Positions 7,370-10,357 of a stretch of DNA of 10,357 nt are shown piece after piece. The notes under the pieces are model-generated. The model was not told the origin of the DNA. It did no database searches and saw nothing but the letters and a program-made list of their open reading frames with translations. How positions within the stretch are numbered: the stretch's first letter is position 1; the number at the start of each line of letters is the position of its first letter. The stretch spans positions 1 to 10,357 of the forward strand of contig CALCHD010000141.1 of NCBI GenBank assembly GCA_937901105.1, in the 5' to 3' direction. Source of the DNA: an uncultured Bacteroidales bacterium. GTDB lineage: Bacteria; Bacteroidota; Bacteroidia; Bacteroidales; UBA932. Made by a program: the position numbers and the translations under genes.

Positions 7370-7780
7370 ATGACAATCAAGCAATTATCCATTTTCTTGG
7401 AAAACAAGACAGGAAGAATCAATGATGTTACACGCATCTTGGGTGCCAATGGCATAAATATGCATGCTTTCAGTATGGCAGAAACTACAGATTTTGGCAT
7501 TTTGCGCCTTATTGTATCTGAAGTTGAGAAAGCGGTTGATATTTTGAGGGAGAACAATTTTGCTGTAAAGGTTACTGATGTTGTCTGCATCAAGTGCAGC
7601 AATACCGCAGGATCTCTTGCCTCCATTCTGGAGAAACTTGCAGTTCAGAACATATTTATAGAATATATGTACGCTTTTGCAGACGGTGATTTTGCGAACA
7701 TCGTTATCAAGCCCAATGACCTTGAAAAATGCGTTGCAGTTCTAAAAGAATGCAACTGTGATATGAGAAACGGTTTTTAA
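7370..7780 (+). CDS. Tandem ACT-domain protein, probable amino-acid-binding regulator
   Basis: The 136-residue protein consists of two ACT domains and nothing else. The first begins at the N-terminus (KQLSIFLENKTGRINDVTRIL, about 4-68); the second begins near residue 71 (VVCIKC, then SNTAGSLASILEKL) and runs to about 130. The ENKTGRIN and NTAGSLAS segments are the usual turn regions where ACT dimers bind amino acids. Stand-alone ACT proteins have no catalysis of their own and usually sense amino acids. Being last in the operon, 15 bases after paaK, it could modulate IorAB, PaaK or the aminotransferase in response to an aromatic or branched-chain amino acid; that is inference. It has five cysteines, including CIKC (73-76) at the domain junction and CNC (128-130) near the C-terminus, of unknown meaning. 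There is no DNA-binding domain. Confidence 0.85.
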   Translation: MTIKQLSIFLENKTGRINDVTRILGANGINMHAFSMAETTDFGILRLIVSEVEKAVDILRENNFAVKVTDVVCIKCSNTAGSLASILEKLAVQNIFIEYMYAFADGDFANIVIKPNDLEKCVAVLKECNCDMRNGF

Positions 7781-7802
7781 AGTATGCTCTGCGTTGCATA
7801 TA

Positions 7803-7840
7803 AAAACGTCCTGGAAACAACCTTATTCCCAGGACGTTTT
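7803..7840. terminator. Bidirectional intrinsic terminator between the ior operon and the dipeptidase gene
   Basis: A perfect 12-bp inverted repeat, AAAACGTCCTGG (7803-7814) and CCAGGACGTTTT (7829-7840), encloses a 14-base loop. The arms end in A/T runs, so either strand gives a GC-rich hairpin followed by U residues. It lies between the convergent stop codons at 7780 (plus) and 7873 (minus) and can serve both. Confidence 0.88.
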
Positions 7841-7872
7841 ATTTATATTCTATTGTTTGTCCCTATTACAAA

Positions 7873-8565
7873 TTAGTCAATCTTTTTGAAGTTCTCCCTT
7901 GCATATTTGGTAGGCCTGTTGTCAAAGTGCCACCACTCTTCATCAATTGTAAGGAATCCGCTTTCTGTCATTACTTTTCTCAGCAGCAGCCTGTTCTCAA
8001 GTTCTCTTTTTGTAATGATTCCCTCGTCTAGCAGCTGCTGCTCAATGTTCACGCGGCTGCTGTTTGTAAAGCAGTCATACTCTGATCCCATTGGTATTGG
8101 ATGGCCTGTACAGTCAATTATTGTAACGTCTACTGCATTTCCAAAGTTATGGTTGCCGCCTCCTCTTGCCGGATTTGCAACAAAATCCTCTTTGTCTGTA
8201 CCTTCAACGCTGTCCCACATCTCCTGCTGGATGCTGATTGGACGGGCTGCATCATATACTATAAGGTTAAGGTCCGGACGGATTGATTTAAGAAATTTGT
8301 TTGCCTTTACAAGTTTTTCTGCAGTTTCAGGCAGCATGAATGCTTTGTTTACATTATGGTACAGTACTCTGCCCATAAAGTTGTATGGTTTTGCATAAAT
8401 AAGGTCAACTGCTATTGTGGAATCAAGGTCATGGATATCTACCAGTCCCATAGCCCTCATTTGTGCTTCTTTTGCTGTGTCTGCTTCAGGATTTACTGCA
8501 GTATTGCTGTTGCAGCAAGAAAAAATCACTAAAATTAGTGATAAGGAAATCAAAAAATTTTTCAT
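7873..8565 (-). CDS. VanX/DdpX-type D-Ala-D-Ala dipeptidase (M15 family), predicted lipoprotein
   Basis: This is a zinc metallopeptidase of the M15D type that should cleave D-Ala-D-Ala dipeptides. The 230-residue product begins with a lipoprotein signal peptide (MKNFLISLSLILVIFSCC; lipid-modified cysteine at 17 or 18). The catalytic set appears intact: YDAARP (104-109, Arg108 for the transition state), GGNHNFGNAVD (136-146, zinc ligands His139 and Asp146) and EEWWHF (209-214, general base Glu210 and third zinc ligand His213). The 7-residue His-Asp and 3-residue Glu-His spacings equal those of VanX. VanX itself is cytosolic and destroys cell-wall precursors; an exported lipoprotein more likely recycles or scavenges peptidoglycan-derived dipeptide in the periplasm. 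No acidic surface-export signal follows the cysteine. No vanHA/vanRS-like genes are nearby, so a resistance role is not supported. Confidence 0.9.
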   Translation of the reverse strand: MKNFLISLSLILVIFSCCNSNTAVNPEADTAKEAQMRAMGLVDIHDLDSTIAVDLIYAKPYNFMGRVLYHNVNKAFMLPETAEKLVKANKFLKSIRPDLNLIVYDAARPISIQQEMWDSVEGTDKEDFVANPARGGGNHNFGNAVDVTIIDCTGHPIPMGSEYDCFTNSSRVNIEQQLLDEGIITKRELENRLLLRKVMTESGFLTIDEEWWHFDNRPTKYARENFKKID

Positions 8566-8614
8566 AATTTTGAATTGTTAAAATATGATAATTATTATAT
8601 ATTCAATTTTAACA

Positions 8615-8622
8615 CAAAAATA
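8615..8622 (-). promoter_or_regulatory. Candidate -7 element for the dipeptidase gene
   Basis: On the minus strand this reads TATTTTTG, a match to TAnnTTTG, ending 49 bases before the ATG at 8565. No TTTG is seen 19 bases further upstream. The divergent intergenic region (8566-8665) is very AT-rich, so support is moderate. No comparable element was found for tpx on the plus strand. Confidence 0.45.
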
Positions 8623-8665
8623 AACATAAATCATCAGTTATTGTTAAAGTATAAAAAAATTGGAT

Positions 8666-9163
8666 ATGAAAAAGGTAAATTTTAAAAAGCATCCGGTAAC
8701 CCTTAAAGGCAGCCTTCCAGAGACAGGAAAGGCCGCTCCTTCATTCTCTTTGGTAAAATCAGACCTTGCAACCATCACTTTGGAGGACCTTAAAGGGAAA
8801 ACACTCGTGCTCAATATATTTCCAAGCTTGGATACAGGAGTATGTGCAACCAGTGTACGTAAGTTCAACCAGCTTGCAGCTAATATGAAGGATACACTTG
8901 TTCTTGCAATTTCAAGAGACCTTCCGTTTGCACATTCACGCTTCTGTACAGTAGAAGGAATAGAGAATGTCATTACTTTGTCAGATTTCAGGGCAACCTC
9001 TTTCTCTGAAGATTATGGAGTATTGATGGCAGATGGTCCGCTGCAGGGGCTGCTGGCGCGTGCAATTGTAGTAATTGACCCGGAACTTGTTGTAAGATAT
9101 GTGCAGCTTGTTCCTGAAATTACACAGGAACCGGACTATGATGAGGTTTTAAGACATTTGTAA
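8666..9163 (+). CDS. tpx: Thiol peroxidase (atypical 2-Cys peroxiredoxin)
   Basis: Tpx reduces hydrogen peroxide and organic, especially lipid, hydroperoxides using thioredoxin. The 165-residue protein resembles E. coli Tpx along its whole length: the peroxidatic cysteine in FPSLDTGVC (52-60, Cys60, with Thr57), followed by ATSVRKFNQL (61-70); the resolving cysteine in SRFC (91-94, Cys94); ADGPLQGLLARAIVVID in the second half; and the ending EPDYDEVL. Both catalytic cysteines and the active-site threonine are present, so it should be functional. The ATG at 8666 is chosen; a TTG two codons upstream is in frame but gives a less typical N-terminus. There is no Shine-Dalgarno. It is divergent from the dipeptidase gene and followed by its own terminator, so it is probably transcribed alone. 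An oxidative-stress gene fits an anaerobe with occasional oxygen exposure. Confidence 0.97.
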   Translation: MKKVNFKKHPVTLKGSLPETGKAAPSFSLVKSDLATITLEDLKGKTLVLNIFPSLDTGVCATSVRKFNQLAANMKDTLVLAISRDLPFAHSRFCTVEGIENVITLSDFRATSFSEDYGVLMADGPLQGLLARAIVVIDPELVVRYVQLVPEITQEPDYDEVLRHL

Positions 9164-9209
9164 AGTCACGTCGCAATTATGTATAAGTTGTTGTAATTCA
9201 ATGTTATGG

Positions 9210-9246
9210 AAGCGGAGAAAACAATAATGTGCTTTCTCCGCTTTTT
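9210..9246 (+). terminator. Intrinsic terminator of tpx
   Basis: A perfect 11-bp inverted repeat, AAGCGGAGAAA (9210-9220) and TTTCTCCGCTT (9233-9243), with a 12-base loop, is followed by a short T run (to 9246). It lies 46 bases after the tpx stop and separates tpx from the patatin gene. Confidence 0.85.
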
Positions 9247-9297
9247 ATATTTTATTGACTTTCAATAAAATGTGTAAAATTGCAACGCTAAAATAAG

Positions 9298-9305
9298 TAT
9301 ATTTG
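9298..9305 (+). promoter_or_regulatory. Candidate -7 element for the patatin-like gene
   Basis: TATATTTG matches TAnnTTTG and ends 18 bases before the ATG at 9324. A TTG occurs upstream (in AAATTGC) but only 15 bases away instead of 19. The position just after the tpx terminator supports a promoter. It also overlaps the alternative TTG start at 9303, arguing for the ATG at 9324. Confidence 0.5.
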
Positions 9306-9323
9306 AATGTTAAATATTTTCTG

Positions 9324-10187
9324 ATGAATTTTACTAAATCATATACACTTGACAGATATTCTTCACTTATTCTTGAAGGAGGCGGGCTGCGTGGTGTTTT
9401 TACATGTGGTGTGCTGGACAATTTCATGGAGCGGGGGATCAAGTTCCCTTTTACTGTTGGGGTGAGTGCAGGTGCCTGCAATGGACTTTCGTATATGTCC
9501 GGACAGATGAAGAGGGCCAAGTACAGTAATATAGATTTGTTGGAGAAATATAATTATGTTGGCTTGAAATACCTTTTTACACAAAGGAATATAATGGACT
9601 TCAACCTTCTTTTTGAAAAGTTCCCTACGGAGATTATCCCTTATGATTACCCTGCTTATGAGAGATCTGAAGGAAGGTATGTTATGGTTACCACTAATTG
9701 CCTTACCGGTGAAGCAAATTATTTTGAGGAGAAGCATTCGCAGAAAAGGATAATGGAGATAGTGCGTTCAAGCAGCAGTCTTCCATTTGTATGTCCAATG
9801 GCACAGGTAGACGGCATTCCAATGCTTGATGGCGGCATTGCTGACTCTATTCCTGTTGAGTACGCCAGGAAAGAGGGATTTACAAACAGCCTTGTTGTAC
9901 TTACAAGAAATAAAGGCTACAGGAAGAAAATTACAGGGAAATCATTTGCTGCAAAACTTTTCTATAGCAGATATCCTCTTTTGCAGAAAGCCATTGAAGA
10001 CCGTAATGTTAAGTATAACAGGACATTGGATTTCATTGAGGAGATGGAGGAAAAAGGGACTATTACAGTATTGCGGCCTGTAAAGCCTTTAGAAGTTGAC
10101 CGTATGGAAAAGGACATCAGCAAGCTCAACGCCTTATATCAGGAAGGATATGACCTGGCTTCAAAAATTAATTTTGAAAAATTATAA
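9324..10187 (+). CDS. Patatin-like phospholipase (YjjU-type, with C-terminal DUF6363-like region)
   Basis: This is a patatin-fold serine lipid hydrolase with a Ser-Asp catalytic dyad. The 287-residue protein shows the oxyanion loop GGGLRG (19-24), the nucleophile elbow GVSAG (46-50, Ser48) and the dyad aspartate in MLDGGIADSIP (167-177, Asp169). All three are intact. After the patatin core (about 13-190), the sequence LTRNKGYRKK (193-202), RYPLL, and the C-terminal stretch with RPVKPL (251-256) and LYQEGYDLA (271-279) resembles the extra region of the E. coli YjjU group. No signal peptide or membrane segment is seen, so it is probably cytoplasmic. The physiological lipid is unknown for the group. 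It starts at the ATG at 9324; the upstream TTG lies inside the promoter element. It appears monocistronic and unrelated to its neighbours. Confidence 0.92.
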   Translation: MNFTKSYTLDRYSSLILEGGGLRGVFTCGVLDNFMERGIKFPFTVGVSAGACNGLSYMSGQMKRAKYSNIDLLEKYNYVGLKYLFTQRNIMDFNLLFEKFPTEIIPYDYPAYERSEGRYVMVTTNCLTGEANYFEEKHSQKRIMEIVRSSSSLPFVCPMAQVDGIPMLDGGIADSIPVEYARKEGFTNSLVVLTRNKGYRKKITGKSFAAKLFYSRYPLLQKAIEDRNVKYNRTLDFIEEMEEKGTITVLRPVKPLEVDRMEKDISKLNALYQEGYDLASKINFEKL

Positions 10188-10217
10188 ATTAGATATACAA
10201 CATGAGAATTTTTTTCT

Positions 10218-10225
10218 TATTTTTG
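10218..10225 (+). promoter_or_regulatory. Candidate -7 element for the last gene
   Basis: TATTTTTG matches TAnnTTTG, 40 bases before the ATG at 10266. No -33 element is visible at 19 bases. The element sits in the right arm of an imperfect hairpin (arms ACAAC at 10197-10201 and GTTGT at 10225-10229, with a second paired segment inside), which may instead be a weak terminator for the patatin gene. Confidence 0.4.
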
Positions 10226-10249
10226 TTGTAGATAAAAACGATAAAAAAT

Positions 10250-10255
10250 AAGGAG
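10250..10255 (+). promoter_or_regulatory. Shine-Dalgarno sequence for the last gene
   Basis: AAGGAG lies 10 bases before the ATG at 10266. It is one of only three strong Shine-Dalgarno sites in the window and fixes that start codon. Confidence 0.65.
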
Positions 10256-10265
10256 AAAAACAAAA

Positions 10266-10357
10266 ATGGAAATCAGAGAAAATCAGTATTACATCGTAAG
10301 AACTAACCGTGCAGGGGTCTTCTTTGGAAAGATCAAAGAAAGAAACCATGACGAGAT
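10266..10357 (+). CDS. Start of a small uncharacterised protein (possibly DUF6948-like), cut by window edge
   Basis: An open frame starts at the ATG at 10266, after a strong Shine-Dalgarno, and runs off the right edge after 30 codons. The visible N-terminus begins MEIRENQYYIVRT and continues through AGVFFGKIKE (residues 16-25). It looks like the start of a soluble beta-rich domain with no signal peptide. From memory, short proteins of Bacteroides and their phages assigned to DUF6948 begin similarly, with IVRT and AGVFFG segments, but 30 residues are too few to be sure. No function is known. If the match holds, the gene could mark the edge of a prophage or accessory region to the right. The reading frame and ribosome site make a real gene likely even if the family is wrong. 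Confidence 0.6.
   Translation, partial: MEIRENQYYIVRTNRAGVFFGKIKERNHDE

Noticed and set aside
8525..8542. Perfect 8-bp inverted repeat with a 2-base centre (ATCACTAA, AA, TTAGTGAT) in the signal-peptide codons of the dipeptidase gene
   Set aside because: About one such short palindrome is expected by chance in 10 kb, it is AT-rich and inside coding sequence; no second copy was seen to suggest an operator.
7873..8565. Vancomycin-resistance role for the VanX-like gene
   Set aside because: No vanH, ligase or two-component regulator genes are nearby and the protein is exported, unlike VanX.
10195..10231. Strong intrinsic terminator after the patatin gene
   Set aside because: The hairpin is interrupted by unpaired T residues, includes a G-T pair, is AT-rich and lacks a following T run; it is at most a weak terminator.
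1..10357. CRISPR arrays, insertion sequences, tRNA or rRNA genes, defence systems
   Set aside because: No direct-repeat arrays, transposase motifs, structural RNA signatures or defence-family motifs were seen on either strand; intergenic gaps are all under 165 bases.

Overview
The window looks like chromosomal DNA of an anaerobic Bacteroidota, most likely order Bacteroidales. The main evidence is the regulatory style: several genes are preceded by the Bacteroidota sigma-ABfr -7 element TAnnTTTG, and pckA also has a TTTG element exactly 19 bases upstream of it. Most genes lack a strong Shine-Dalgarno sequence. The gene content also fits: ATP-type PEP carboxykinase, a short indolepyruvate oxidoreductase, and lipoproteins with a loose lipobox. 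Genus cannot be decided from the window.

Layout. Positions 1-692 (minus) hold the N-terminal half of a RecQ helicase, which runs off the left edge. A short divergent intergenic region separates it from pckA (826-2433, plus), a single-gene unit with a textbook promoter and a strong intrinsic terminator. A five-gene plus-strand operon follows at 2557-7780: iorA, iorB, a class I/II aminotransferase, a paaK-type phenylacetate-CoA ligase and a small tandem ACT-domain protein. It ends at a hairpin terminator shared with the convergent minus-strand gene 7873-8565, a VanX/DdpX-type D-Ala-D-Ala dipeptidase lipoprotein. Divergent from that is tpx (8666-9163), then a patatin-like phospholipase (9324-10187). 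The last 92 bases are the start of a small protein of unknown function (10266 onward).

How the genes work together. The operon reads as a pathway module linking aromatic amino acids to aryl-acetates: the aminotransferase interconverts amino acid and aryl-pyruvate, IorAB interconverts aryl-pyruvate and aryl-acetyl-CoA plus reduced ferredoxin, and PaaK interconverts aryl-acetyl-CoA and free aryl-acetate. The ACT protein is a plausible amino-acid sensor for the module. Run forward it would be a fermentative route to phenylacetate, hydroxyphenylacetate or indoleacetate. Run backward it would make aromatic amino acids from scavenged aryl-acetates. The sequence does not settle the direction. No mobile element, CRISPR array, tRNA or rRNA was seen. 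The window is mostly ordinary metabolic and housekeeping content; the operon, with its ferredoxin-less IorA, is its most interesting part.
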